From NCBI GenBank assembly GCA_964368625.1, contig CAYJBH010000002.1, positions 1 through 64,000 on the forward strand: a stretch of DNA of 64,000 bases, written 5' to 3'. Below are positions 35,053 through 44,550 of this stretch, in pieces. The position numbers were made by a program, and so were the translations under genes. Source of the DNA: CAYJBH01 sp964368625 (lineage in GTDB: Bacteria; Bacillota; Clostridia; Oscillospirales; Ruminococcaceae). Positions within the stretch are counted from its first letter, which is position 1. Each line of letters opens with the position of its first letter. The notes beneath the pieces are model-generated. The model saw nothing but the letters and a program-made list of their open reading frames with translations. It did no database searches and was not told the origin of the DNA.

Positions 35053-36929
35053 TCCTCTTCCTCAACCAGCTCAGCCCATTCTATAAATGCCTCGTCATGT
35101 TTTTGGTGTGCTTCCTCAAGTAGTTTGCTTATCTCGGCAAGTTTTGCATGATCACTGCATACCTGTGGGTCTTGCAATAGACGAGTTAGTTCTTTAATAC
35201 TCTGCTCACTGCTCTCCAGCTCGTTTTCAACCTCTCGTAGTCGCTGCCTTGCAGCGGCTCTCTTTTTGCGATCAAAAGCCTTATTCTTTGCTGACTCCTT
35301 ATTATCTATCTGCTCAAGTTTAGCTTCAGTTTTCGCTCCAAGCCATTCTATCAAAAAATGATAATTTTCAAATCGATGCAGCTGTTTATCCTTAATATAT
35401 AATATAGGGCAGTTAAGCTTCGACATCAGGTATCTATCATGTGATACTATTAACAGCGTTCCCGTGTATCCACAAAGAGCATCTGTTAAGCTCTCTCTGG
35501 TAAATAAATCTAGATGGTTAGTTGGTTCGTCCATCAATATGAAATTTGATCTTTCTAACGTCATCTCTGCAAGTCTCAGACGTGAAGATTCGCCTCCCGA
35601 AAGATTACTGCATTCTGCAAAAACTTCATCACCTTTAAACAAAAATTTCGCAAGAAGATCCCTTGCTTCCTGCTCTGTAAATTTAGGTCTTAATGCTCTT
35701 ATAGCATCAATAACCCTACCCGGTCGATGCTGTTGGTGTTGACGAAAAACCGATATCTCGCTTCCTATTCCAAATCTAATAAAGCCATCACTGGGGTGCT
35801 CTCGTGTTAAAGCTTTTAAAAGCGTAGATTTACCCGAGCCATTTTCTCCTGCTAATATACATTTCTCTTCTTTTAAAATGTTTAGCTCAACATTCTCAAT
35901 TAGCAACTTACTACCGGCAGAAACCGAAAGATCTCTGCAGATTAATATATCCTTATACGGTTCGCTACAGACATTAAAGCTAAACTTAAATCTATTAACT
36001 GCAATCTTTGGTTTTTCGGTAATCTCTAACTTAGCGAGCTGTTTTTCTCTGCTTTTAGCCATCTTAGCTGTAGAAGCTCTAACCTTGTTTTTTGCAATAT
36101 ATTCTTCTAGTTTTTTTACAGTTTTAATATCTTCATCGCGCTGTTTTTGCTGTTGCTCAGCGTTGCTGATTTTGTGTTCCATGTAATTTTCGAAGCGGCC
36201 TTTAAAGTTTAAAAGCTTCCCATCTTCTATTTCCCAAATTATGTTGCAAATATTATCAATAAATGTTCTATCATGGGTAACTGAAATAATAGCTCCCTTA
36301 AAACCAGATAACTCCTGCTCCAAAAATTCAATAGTAGCAAAATCAAGGTGGTTGGTCGGTTCATCCAGAAGTAGAACATCCGGTGCATTGATTAGAAGTT
36401 TTGCAAGCCTTAGCCTGGTTGCCTCACCTCCTGAAAGTACTGATGTCTTTATATCATAATAGTCTTTGCTAAAACCAAACCCGTTTAATATTCTGTTAAT
36501 TTTTGTGTCGGCGTTATAATAATCCGATGCCAAAACAATGCGTTCTTGCCTATCATGTTCGGCAATCAGCTCAGCATTGTCTGGATCGGTAACTAACTTA
36601 AACTCAATTTCACGCATCTTCTCAAGAGCAGACCTAGCAAAGCTATAGGCCGATTTCATCTCAACCAGAACAGTACTACCCTCAGTAAAGTCATTATGTT
36701 GAGAAAGATATCCTAGCCTTAAGCCCTTAGCAAATACCATATCACCATCATCCTGATGGTATTCACCGGTTAATATTTTTAATAGAGTGGTTTTACCGGC
36801 ACCGTTATGACCAATAATAGCAATACGATCACCGGCAGAAATAATTGCAGAGATCCCTTTTATTATCTCATTTCCGCCAAAACCTTTTTTTAAATTATTA
36901 AGCTGTATTATCATTTTTATTGTGTGCAT
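35049..36929 (-). CDS. ABC-F family ATPase
   Basis: A 626-residue soluble protein with two ABC domains. First: Walker A GHNGAGKTTLLK (about 38), signature LSGGEATRLRLAKLL, Walker B LLLDEPTNHLD. Second: GENGSGKSTLLK (about 355), LSGGESSRLRLAEM, LMDEPTNHLD. A charged linker (about 245-310, with KAKMAKSREKQLAK-like helices) and a C-terminal coiled coil (about 545-615) are typical of ribosome-associated ABC-F translation factors. No membrane segment. The start may instead be ATG 36914 (MIIQLNNLKKGFGG), which matches relatives better; both lie in the 3' end of the hydrolase gene. Whether it gives antibiotic resistance or helps translation is open. Confidence 0.92.
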   Translation of the reverse strand: MHTIKMIIQLNNLKKGFGGNEIIKGISAIISAGDRIAIIGHNGAGKTTLLKILTGEYHQDDGDMVFAKGLRLGYLSQHNDFTEGSTVLVEMKSAYSFARSALEKMREIEFKLVTDPDNAELIAEHDRQERIVLASDYYNADTKINRILNGFGFSKDYYDIKTSVLSGGEATRLRLAKLLINAPDVLLLDEPTNHLDFATIEFLEQELSGFKGAIISVTHDRTFIDNICNIIWEIEDGKLLNFKGRFENYMEHKISNAEQQQKQRDEDIKTVKKLEEYIAKNKVRASTAKMAKSREKQLAKLEITEKPKIAVNRFKFSFNVCSEPYKDILICRDLSVSAGSKLLIENVELNILKEEKCILAGENGSGKSTLLKALTREHPSDGFIRFGIGSEISVFRQHQQHRPGRVIDAIRALRPKFTEQEARDLLAKFLFKGDEVFAECSNLSGGESSRLRLAEMTLERSNFILMDEPTNHLDLFTRESLTDALCGYTGTLLIVSHDRYLMSKLNCPILYIKDKQLHRFENYHFLIEWLGAKTEAKLEQIDNKESAKNKAFDRKKRAAARQRLREVENELESSEQSIKELTRLLQDPQVCSDHAKLAEISKLLEEAHQKHDEAFIEWAELVEEED

Positions 36930-37845
36930 TAATCCAGCTTAACAGCTGCGAAAATACCTCTTCCTTATTAAGTTCGTTATGAAGTTCATGTCTTGCTTGT
37001 GGATAAAGTTTAATTGTTAAATCGGCAATACCGGCCTTCTTGTACATTTCGTATGTTTCAACTACGCCTGCACCAAACAAACCAACCGGGTCAGCCTCGC
37101 CACTAATGATTATTATCGGCAAATTCTTTGAAGTCTTCCTAATATTTTTAAGCTTATTAGCCTTGTGGTTAATGGTAAATAATTCTAATAGCGCAGATGT
37201 TGTGAAGCTAAAGGTGCATTTTTTATCAGCCATATAAATATCTACTACTTCAGCATCTCTTGTAAGCCAATCCATAGGCGTTCGTGGCTGTGGAATATTA
37301 ATGCAAAAGTTTTTAAAAACAAGGTCGTTTAGCATCTTAGAATAACTTATATCCCCTTTCAATGCAATTTGAACATCTGCCATTTTCATTGCAGCCAAGG
37401 CTAATTTATTTGGTCCACCTGTACCGCTAATAATTAAACCGTCAGGTAGGGAGTTATATGTGTAACAGAAAACACGTGCAAAAAAGCTACCCATACTATG
37501 CCCAAACATAAAAAAAGGTAGGTTTCCATACCTTTTTTTTGTATCATCAAATAAGTTTTTTAAATCACTAAGCAGAAACTGATGACTTCCTTTTTTTCCG
37601 AAATATCCATCCCTACCGCCCAAATCAGATGTTATTCCATGTCCAAGATGATCGTTACCCACAACAATATATCCGGCATCGCATAAAAAACTTGCAAAAT
37701 GCCTGTATCTTTGAATGTGCTCTGTCATTCCATGAGTTATTTGAACTATGCCAATAGCAGGTTGTCCAATAGGTTCCATTCTGTAAACCGCAACGGTATT
37801 AATTCTATCGGAAGATGGCATTGTTTCTATTATGAACTCCTGCAT
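36898..37845 (-). CDS. Alpha/beta hydrolase, lysophospholipase/monoacylglycerol lipase type
   Basis: A 315-residue serine hydrolase (Hydrolase_4 fold). Nucleophile elbow FGHSMGSFFARV (Ser near 117), oxyanion region VQITHGMTEHIQRY (about 34), Asp in IISGEADPVGLFG and His in YPQARHELHNE (about 287) complete the triad. No signal peptide, so it is cytosolic. It is one nt behind the alcohol dehydrogenase gene, with a poor Shine-Dalgarno, suggesting coupling. The substrate is probably a lysophospholipid or monoglyceride, by family only. Confidence 0.88.
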   Translation of the reverse strand: MQEFIIETMPSSDRINTVAVYRMEPIGQPAIGIVQITHGMTEHIQRYRHFASFLCDAGYIVVGNDHLGHGITSDLGGRDGYFGKKGSHQFLLSDLKNLFDDTKKRYGNLPFFMFGHSMGSFFARVFCYTYNSLPDGLIISGTGGPNKLALAAMKMADVQIALKGDISYSKMLNDLVFKNFCINIPQPRTPMDWLTRDAEVVDIYMADKKCTFSFTTSALLELFTINHKANKLKNIRKTSKNLPIIIISGEADPVGLFGAGVVETYEMYKKAGIADLTIKLYPQARHELHNELNKEEVFSQLLSWINAHNKNDNTA

Positions 37846-37846
37846 A

Positions 37847-38878
37847 TTATAGTTTTACCGCCGCTTTAACTATACTATCTTTGCGATTTATACATTGTTC
37901 CATTGCATTTTGAAGATCATCAAAATCAAAAATATCTGAAACTAATTTGTTTAAAGGCACTTTGCCTGATGCTACTGCCGCAATAGCCACAGGGTATGCA
38001 TGTCGATACCGAAAAACAGTATTAATATTTAGTTCTTTATTAATTACGCGGCTGGTTAACAGATTAGTTGAACCACTTGCACTATAACCCACGAGAACAA
38101 GGTTTCCGCCTTTCTTCAAAACTGTTACTCCATGATTAACTGCAGTTTCATTACCAGAAGTTTCTATAACAAGGTCGATTCCCTCACCCGCTAAACGTTC
38201 TGAGATATCTTCATTTTTCATGTTGATAACTCCATCAGCACCTAACTCTAATGCCTTTTCAAGCCTGTTATCTAGAATATCTGCAACAAAAACCTTTGCA
38301 ACCCCCTTTGCTTTTAAAGCCATTAAGGATACTAGTCCAATACATCCGGCTCCAAACACAACTGCCGTCTGACCAATTTCTGCATTTCCCTGCTTAGAGG
38401 CATGAAACCCAATTGCAAGCGGTTCTATCATTGCTCCTTCAAGTGTAGTTACATTGTTAGGTAGCTTAAAGCACATAGCTGCTTCATGTGCAACATACTC
38501 CTGAAACACACCATCAACCGGCGGTGTTGCAAAGAAAACAACATCGGGACAAAGATTGTATTTACCTTTCCGGCAATATTCGCAATCACCACAGGTAGTT
38601 CCAGGCTCTAATGCTACACGATCACCAACGCTTAAATGCTTAACGTCTTTTCCTATTGCAACAACTGTTCCGGAGGCTTCATGACCTAACACAAATGGAG
38701 TTTCTACTATAAAATCTCCGAGTCTGCCCTTTTCATAGTAATGAATATCGCTTCCGCATATTCCAACATATTCAAGTTTAACCAATACCTCATTATCTTT
38801 TTGTTGCGGTATAGGCCTTTCGGTATACTCTAGTTTTTTAATTTCGGTCATTATCGAAACTTTCATGTTTTCTTTCAT
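37847..38878 (-). CDS. Zinc-dependent polyol/sorbitol dehydrogenase-like medium-chain dehydrogenase
   Basis: A 343-residue MDR enzyme. Catalytic zinc ligands lie in VGICGSDIHYYEKG (about 36-50) and GHEASG; the structural zinc site is CGDCEYCRKGKYNLC (about 97-111); NAD binding is at VVFGAGCIGLVSL (about 168). The HYY-x-x-G motif after the first Cys is typical of sorbitol and xylitol dehydrogenases, so oxidation of a sugar alcohol to a ketose is likely. AAAGGA is placed well ahead of ATG 38878. No sugar transporter is adjacent to settle the substrate. Confidence 0.87.
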   Translation of the reverse strand: MKENMKVSIMTEIKKLEYTERPIPQQKDNEVLVKLEYVGICGSDIHYYEKGRLGDFIVETPFVLGHEASGTVVAIGKDVKHLSVGDRVALEPGTTCGDCEYCRKGKYNLCPDVVFFATPPVDGVFQEYVAHEAAMCFKLPNNVTTLEGAMIEPLAIGFHASKQGNAEIGQTAVVFGAGCIGLVSLMALKAKGVAKVFVADILDNRLEKALELGADGVINMKNEDISERLAGEGIDLVIETSGNETAVNHGVTVLKKGGNLVLVGYSASGSTNLLTSRVINKELNINTVFRYRHAYPVAIAAVASGKVPLNKLVSDIFDFDDLQNAMEQCINRKDSIVKAAVKL

Positions 38879-39084
38879 CGCACGATCCTTTCATAAATAT
38901 ATGTTATTTTATTATTAAAAATTCAAATAGTATCTGCAACCTATAACAATGTAAGATATAGCTATTGAATGGCAACTCAACTTGAAAGATTAAGATATAT
39001 CGTGTGTTAGTTTAAAGCCATTCACTATGATAGTTATTCTACTACCAAACTGAATAAAATGCAATAACAACTTAACTAAAAATA

Positions 39085-39113
39085 TAGACAAATTTTATTT
39101 TTAGCTGTATAAT
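39085..39113 (+). promoter_or_regulatory. Promoter of the VOC protein gene
   Basis: TAGACA at 39085-39090, 17-nt spacer, TATAAT at 39108-39113, 28 nt before the start codon. Confidence 0.7.
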
Positions 39114-39141
39114 CAAAATTAAGACAGTTTGGAGAAAATTT

Positions 39142-39543
39142 ATGAATAGCATAATTAAGGGTGCCGGCTTTCACCACATTGCATTAAAGGCCAATAATTT
39201 TGAAGCTTCAATTGAATTTTACAAGTTGCTTGGCTTTAGTGTTAAATGTAGTTGGGGTGAGGGTGATGAACGTATTACCATGCTCGACATGGGAGATGGA
39301 ACTATCATCGAACTGTTTGCCGGCGGCTCGAATGAACCGGCTGAAGGTAGATATTTTCATCTTGCTATAAATGCAGATGATATAGATTTTGCCTACAACA
39401 CTGCAATACAGGCAGGTGCAACATGTAAAATGGAGCCAACTGTTATAAACCTCGATTCAAAACCATCACCGATAACTATAAACATTGCTTTTGTTTATGG
39501 ACCAAGTGGCGAGGTTCTCGAATTTTTTAAGGTAGTAGAATAA
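39142..39543 (+). CDS. VOC (glyoxalase/bleomycin resistance) superfamily protein
   Basis: A 133-residue protein with the paired beta-alpha-beta-beta-beta modules of the vicinal oxygen chelate fold. Metal-ligand candidates are His in GFHHIALKA (about 10), Glu in GTIIELFAG (about 57), His in RYFHLAINA (about 73) and Glu in GEVLEFFKV (about 129), as in lactoylglutathione lyase-like enzymes. The substrate is unknown. It is a single-gene unit with its own promoter and converges with the HD-GYP gene. Confidence 0.87.
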   Translation: MNSIIKGAGFHHIALKANNFEASIEFYKLLGFSVKCSWGEGDERITMLDMGDGTIIELFAGGSNEPAEGRYFHLAINADDIDFAYNTAIQAGATCKMEPTVINLDSKPSPITINIAFVYGPSGEVLEFFKVVE

Positions 39544-39551
39544 AATTCTAA

Positions 39552-40817
39552 CTACCCGTAAAAAATCGGTGGAAGTTCATGATCATTAACTAGAGAATGA
39601 TATTCCTTAGTTATCTCACTGTATTTTTGCACTACCGGTTTAGCACGTTCTTCAAGAATTTTTTGTAGATCCATATATTTTTCATTAATGACGGCAACAA
39701 TGTTGTCGTCAATTTTATTGTTGTTCGCCATATCTTCAAGTATTCTTAAGGTACGGTCCCATCCATAGCTTTCTTTATAACTTCTACGGCCTAGGAGTGC
39801 ACTGGTAATGTCTGCAACAGCAATGATACGTGAACCTATCGACAGTTCATCCGCTTTTAAACCATTTGGATAACCGGTTCCATCTAGTTTCTCATGATGA
39901 TTTACCGCTATTGAAACTATTTCTTCGTCCATAATACCTTTAAGTATTTTTCCTGTCTCAACAACATGTAACTTCATTATTTCCATCTGTGAGTCAGTTA
40001 GCTTTCCATTAAACTCCAGAATACTAGTAGGGGTAGTAACCTTACCTATATCATGTATAAGTGAGGCCGTGTAAATCTGCTTTACTTCATATTCATTAAG
40101 CCCTAATTCTTTAGCTAAAAACAGAGCCACCGAGGTTGTGTTAACCGAGTGTAACATTGTAGCGGGACTCTTAAAGTCTATGGAATAAATCATCATCAAC
40201 AAAAATGCTTCTACCTCAGCAGCGGTAAATGACAAGTGGGACAATATTTCATTCTCAAAATCACTTGTTTGCTTTTTCAGGCTATCATCGGTTAAGTCTT
40301 CTTCTAAAAGCATTTTAGAAGCTGCGTTAACATAGTTTGGATCAATACTACTAACTTTTTTAAGCTTTTCGGATATTTTATTGCTATCAAATCCATTGAT
40401 AAATCCAATATCAATGCGGTCTGCAACATTTATAATCTTGGCATAGTTATTAATTTCATCGCTAATATCAGGTATTTTCTTATAGTCAAAATGGTGATAT
40501 AACACAGCATTTGAATACTCATTAAGTGGAGTAAGATGCTTTAAAAACAGATAGCCGTAAACAGAATGAGCGAGATTTCCAACTGTTTCAAACTTAACCA
40601 AATCGTCTATCTCTTCTGTTTTATAGGCTCCAATATCGTGAAACAAGGACAAAAGATATAGATATGGCTTGTTTATATTAAAATTAGGAATATAGTCGGC
40701 TATTTTGCATGCATAAAAGCCAACCCTTGTTCCGTGTTCAACTAACCGCTGATCATTACACTGTAACGCCTTTGAGCATAAACGTATTGCATTATCACCG
40801 CTAAGAATTATTGGCAC
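39552..40817 (-). CDS. Protein with an N-terminal HD domain and a C-terminal HD-GYP domain
   Basis: A 421-residue cytosolic phosphohydrolase. The first HD domain (about 20-150) has LFHDIGAYK near 60 and YHHFDY near 107. The second (about 215-400) is a true HD-GYP domain: LIHDIGKVTTP near 250 and NHHEKLDGTGYPNGLKADEL near 310, with the GYP triplet kept, so it may hydrolyse cyclic di-GMP or a related dinucleotide. No receiver or sensor domain is attached. The start is GTG 40817, with AAAGGAG placed 6 nt upstream. It follows dcd by 11 nt. Confidence 0.88.
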   Translation of the reverse strand: MPIILSGDNAIRLCSKALQCNDQRLVEHGTRVGFYACKIADYIPNFNINKPYLYLLSLFHDIGAYKTEEIDDLVKFETVGNLAHSVYGYLFLKHLTPLNEYSNAVLYHHFDYKKIPDISDEINNYAKIINVADRIDIGFINGFDSNKISEKLKKVSSIDPNYVNAASKMLLEEDLTDDSLKKQTSDFENEILSHLSFTAAEVEAFLLMMIYSIDFKSPATMLHSVNTTSVALFLAKELGLNEYEVKQIYTASLIHDIGKVTTPTSILEFNGKLTDSQMEIMKLHVVETGKILKGIMDEEIVSIAVNHHEKLDGTGYPNGLKADELSIGSRIIAVADITSALLGRRSYKESYGWDRTLRILEDMANNNKIDDNIVAVINEKYMDLQKILEERAKPVVQKYSEITKEYHSLVNDHELPPIFYG

Positions 40818-40828
40818 TTAACTCTCCT

Positions 40829-41365
40829 TTACTTAACATCATTATCAAGGTTAATGCGTGACCCAGTTGCGCCCATTTGTCCGTTATATTTGCCATTATA
40901 AGGATTCTTTGCCGACTTGTCCATCTCAGCAAAAACAAGCTGCCCTACTCTTCTTCCGGTTTTTAACTCGATGGCGCATCTGTTTGCATTAAACAGCTCT
41001 AATGTTATTTCTCCTTTAAATCCAGGGTCAACCCATCCTGCATTTTGAATAAACAATCCCATCCTTCCAAGCGAACTTCTCCCCTCAACAAATGCGGTTA
41101 AATTATCCGGTAACTCAAAATATTCCATAGTTGTGGCTAAAACAAACTGTCCGGGTAAAAGTATATATGTGTCGGTTGTAATAGTTTTATACTGAATCTC
41201 ATCTGAAAGAGTTATTATTCCTCCCGGTGTATCCTCAACAATACTAAATGTGTCACCCAGTCTAACATCTACACTAGCCGGCTGTATTTGCATCCTTTCT
41301 AACGGCCTTATAATAAGTGTTCCTTCTTCAATCATATTACTTATAGTTATATCTGATAATATCAT
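40829..41365 (-). CDS. dcd: dCTP deaminase
   Basis: A 178-residue homotrimeric enzyme that makes dUTP (or dUMP in bifunctional forms) from dCTP. Conserved runs are VEGRSSLGRMGLF (about 88-100), AGWVDPGFKGEITLE (about 110-124, catalytic Glu) and QMGATGSR near the C-terminus. Length is normal. TGGAG precedes ATG 41365. It lies between mutS2 and the HD-GYP gene; whether it is mono- or bifunctional cannot be told. Confidence 0.94.
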   Translation of the reverse strand: MILSDITISNMIEEGTLIIRPLERMQIQPASVDVRLGDTFSIVEDTPGGIITLSDEIQYKTITTDTYILLPGQFVLATTMEYFELPDNLTAFVEGRSSLGRMGLFIQNAGWVDPGFKGEITLELFNANRCAIELKTGRRVGQLVFAEMDKSAKNPYNGKYNGQMGATGSRINLDNDVK

Positions 41366-41378
41366 TTTTTCTCCAATA

Positions 41379-43751
41379 CTATTTCAAATCTATTACCGTT
41401 ACACCATCTTCACCTTCGCCATATAGGCCAAGGCGAAACTTTTTAACACTTCGGTGGGTCTTAAGGTGCTGGTGTAAGCCTTTGCGTAGCGCACCTGTTC
41501 CCTTTCCATGAACTAAATAAACTATATTCAGCCCCGATAATACGGCATTATCAATAAAGATATCAGCAAGCATACAGGCCTCGTCAACATTTTTACCTAT
41601 CAACATTAGTTCACTGTTAGCCTTCCTGTCGGCATTAGAGGTTACGCCCTGTTGCCTTACCCTTCTAAGCTGTTTTTTATCCTGTGCAGCAGATTTAGTA
41701 GCCTCTGCTAATTTGGAAAAAGCTATATTAGAGCGAATATTGCCGGATACAACCACAGCTATTTTTTTCTTTTTATCAACAGAAAACACCGAAACATTTC
41801 TTCTTAAATCCATCGAATATACGGTGTCACCAACATTACAGTCATTTATTTGCTTTAAATCCTGTTGTGTATCGTTTTTAGAAACTCCGGAAAGAACCTG
41901 CTCTGACTTTTTGTGTAACTCTCGTGCCTTAGTAGCTTTTTCTGCACTACTCATACGCTCATCACGTTGAATTTTTCTAATTTCATCAGTTAATCTGTGA
42001 GCCTCATCTTCAACTGCCGTTAAGGCTTTTCTTGCATTCCTTCTAGCCTCTTCCTTTATTTCTTCAGCCTTTTGCCTCGCAAAAAATTGCTCCTTTTTTG
42101 CTGATTCTAAAATCTTTGTAGCCTCTGTTTTAAGGTTTTCTATATACTCATGTTGATTCTTCATCTCAAGTTTAAGGCTATCAAGCTCGGCTATAACCTT
42201 TTCAAATCTTTTATTTTCAGCACTTAAATGTTTAGATGCATCATCGATAAGCTGCTGCGACAATCCGAGCCTTCGCCCTATCAAAAAGGCATTAGAACGT
42301 CCGGGGACACCTAAAATTATTTTATATGTGGGCCTTAAAGTAGCAACGTCAAACTCACAACTAGCATTCTGAACACCCTGGGTTTCAAGCGCAAACACCT
42401 TTAGTTCTGCGTAATGTGTCGTTGCAATGGTACATGCTCCGGCTTGCATTAATCTTTCAATTATAGCGGTTGCAAGTGCCGCACCCTCAGCAGGATCTGT
42501 GCCGGAACCAAGCTCATCTAGCAATACTAACGAGCTGTCATCCACATTATCTAATATACCTTTTATATTGTGTATGTGCGAAGAAAATGTTGATAAGCTT
42601 TGCTCTATACTCTGTTCGTCTCCTATATCAACATAAATATTTTTAAAGCAGGAAACTACACTTCTTTCCGATGCCGGTATTAAAAACCCATGAGCTGCCA
42701 TAGTCATTAATAGACCTACTGTTTTCAGCGTTACTGTTTTACCGCCGGTATTGGGTCCGGTTATAATTAGTGTATCATAGTCATCTCCTAATCCTATATC
42801 GATAGGTACTACTACATCCTTTTCGATAAGAGGATGTCTTGCCGCTATCAAAGAAAACTTATTATTGTTAGAAATTTCGGGAAGAACGGCCCTTTGCTGT
42901 ATGCCAAGTTTTGCCTTAGCTAACATTACATCTAAAGCTATCATGGCCGTATATCCGGCAATTAACCTTTCTGAAATCGATGCTACAATCCCTGTGTAAT
43001 CGGTAAGTATCCTCTCTATTTCACGCTGTTCCTCATTTTTCAGCTGTAATATTTTTGCGTTAGCCTCCACCACTGCTGCAGGTTCAATAAAAAGGGTTGA
43101 ACCAGAAGCTGATACATCATGAATAACACCGGAAAAATCCCCCTTATGCTCAGCTTTAATAGGAACAACATAACGGCCATTACGCATTGTAACAACGTTA
43201 TCCTGCAGAAAACGTCCTGCTTCCTGAGATTTAATTGTTCTATCAAGCCTTTCTTTTATGGAAGCTTCGGTATTAACAATGTCCCGTCTTATCCTTCGTA
43301 GCTCGCCACTAGCATTATCCGACATCTCTGTTTCGGAAATAATAGAGTTAGTTAATACCTCTGCGAATTCCTTATTTGAATATAATAGAAAAAAGTCTTC
43401 CTCTAAAACTTCGTTAAAGGTCTCAACACTGTCTCTGAACTTTAACAGTCTTGCACCATTTTTTAAAAGAGATAACACTCTTAACAGCTCACCCATTGAA
43501 AGAACACCTGATAGCTGTGCTCTCTTAACAATTGCAGGTAAATCGTCCTCGACGCTAAAAAGCGACGGTGCCCCTTGGGCCTGACACATCACCGAAATAG
43601 CGTCTACCTTTAAAAGGCAAAGCTTTAATTCCTCATGATTATATATTGCGCTACATTCTAACACTGCTGTTTTAGCAGCGGCACAGGTTGCAAGTTCTGC
43701 AGCCTTATTTAATATGATATCAAACTCTAATAATTTATAATTTTTATTCAT
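41379..43751 (-). CDS. mutS2: Endonuclease MutS2
   Basis: A 790-residue protein. Core and clamp-like helices (about 1-300), ABC-type ATPase with Walker A TGPNTGGKTVTLK (about 331) and Walker B LVLLDELGSGTDP (about 406), a long coiled coil (about 520-620), a KOW-like beta region (about 635-690) and a C-terminal Smr nuclease domain with VYLVHGKGTGALRKGL (about 747). All parts of a complete MutS2 are there. The protein limits recombination or, in Bacillota, rescues collided ribosomes (family knowledge). It overlaps recO by 8 nt. Confidence 0.96.
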   Translation of the reverse strand: MNKNYKLLEFDIILNKAAELATCAAAKTAVLECSAIYNHEELKLCLLKVDAISVMCQAQGAPSLFSVEDDLPAIVKRAQLSGVLSMGELLRVLSLLKNGARLLKFRDSVETFNEVLEEDFFLLYSNKEFAEVLTNSIISETEMSDNASGELRRIRRDIVNTEASIKERLDRTIKSQEAGRFLQDNVVTMRNGRYVVPIKAEHKGDFSGVIHDVSASGSTLFIEPAAVVEANAKILQLKNEEQREIERILTDYTGIVASISERLIAGYTAMIALDVMLAKAKLGIQQRAVLPEISNNNKFSLIAARHPLIEKDVVVPIDIGLGDDYDTLIITGPNTGGKTVTLKTVGLLMTMAAHGFLIPASERSVVSCFKNIYVDIGDEQSIEQSLSTFSSHIHNIKGILDNVDDSSLVLLDELGSGTDPAEGAALATAIIERLMQAGACTIATTHYAELKVFALETQGVQNASCEFDVATLRPTYKIILGVPGRSNAFLIGRRLGLSQQLIDDASKHLSAENKRFEKVIAELDSLKLEMKNQHEYIENLKTEATKILESAKKEQFFARQKAEEIKEEARRNARKALTAVEDEAHRLTDEIRKIQRDERMSSAEKATKARELHKKSEQVLSGVSKNDTQQDLKQINDCNVGDTVYSMDLRRNVSVFSVDKKKKIAVVVSGNIRSNIAFSKLAEATKSAAQDKKQLRRVRQQGVTSNADRKANSELMLIGKNVDEACMLADIFIDNAVLSGLNIVYLVHGKGTGALRKGLHQHLKTHRSVKKFRLGLYGEGEDGVTVIDLK

Positions 43752-44550
43752 CTTCCTTAGCTTCTATAATTGTTTGTGGCTCGTTCGATAATTTATAGTA
43801 AAACGGTAGCGATTGTGGCTTTTTATCTAGATGCCAAAATGTAAACCTTTCTACCTGTCTTACAAGTCCCTCTCGCTTTAAACCTTTGTGAGTAAAAGAA
43901 AAAACAGATTTTAAATCAGAAAAAACTATATGTCTAAGTGCTGCTAAATCTGCAGCATTTATGTTACAGATTAAGTTGTTCTCTTCGCAACATCCATAAC
44001 ATGTTATTCTGCCTGACATATAATCAAAATGATGTGGCAACTCTTTATATTCACTGCACACTGAGCAGGCGACTAATAGCGGCATAAAGCCATGATCAGA
44101 CATCGTTCTTAGTTCAAATATAAGCTTGTAAAAATCAAGATCTACCTGCTTCTTTCCAATAAGATGTAGCGTATTTAAAAAGAATGGAAGGTGCGATTCT
44201 GATTCCTCCGGTGTGGGCTGAATAATTCTTAACAATTCAGATAGATATAAAGCCAATGCCACACCTTCTAATGATGCAGTTAATGAAAAAAAAGAATGTA
44301 ACGTTTCTGCCTCTTTAACCGTATAACTCCCCTTCTTTTCTGCGATAATAAACTCACAGTAGTGTAGGATAGACAAACCCGAAAAAAGAGAGTTCTTTGT
44401 TCCTTTTGCATTTCTGGCAAAACAATCAATAACCCCACATTTTTCAGTATATATAGTTAACATTCTTTCTGATTTAACTAACTCTTTTTCGGCAATAACA
44501 ATCCCCTTTGTTACTATATCCGAAGGATTAACTGTCTGATTTATAGCCAA
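43744..44550 (-). CDS. recO: DNA repair protein RecO
   Basis: A 268-residue protein with an N-terminal OB fold (TKGIVIAEKELVKSERMLTI) and a helical domain holding a zinc finger: CSVCSEY near 160 and ITCYGCCEENN near 178. It loads RecA on SSB-coated DNA with RecR. The start appears to be TTG 44550 within the era 3' end (23-nt overlap), with no clear Shine-Dalgarno and no alternative start before the conserved region, so translational coupling to era is likely. Confidence 0.94.
   Translation of the reverse strand: MAINQTVNPSDIVTKGIVIAEKELVKSERMLTIYTEKCGVIDCFARNAKGTKNSLFSGLSILHYCEFIIAEKKGSYTVKEAETLHSFFSLTASLEGVALALYLSELLRIIQPTPEESESHLPFFLNTLHLIGKKQVDLDFYKLIFELRTMSDHGFMPLLVACSVCSEYKELPHHFDYMSGRITCYGCCEENNLICNINAADLAALRHIVFSDLKSVFSFTHKGLKREGLVRQVERFTFWHLDKKPQSLPFYYKLSNEPQTIIEAKEDE

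Noticed and set aside
38966..39024. Inverted repeat TGAATGGC ... GCCATTCA in the alcohol dehydrogenase/VOC spacer
   Set aside because: Only 8 bp with a loop over 40 nt and imperfect extension; not convincing as an operator or RNA.
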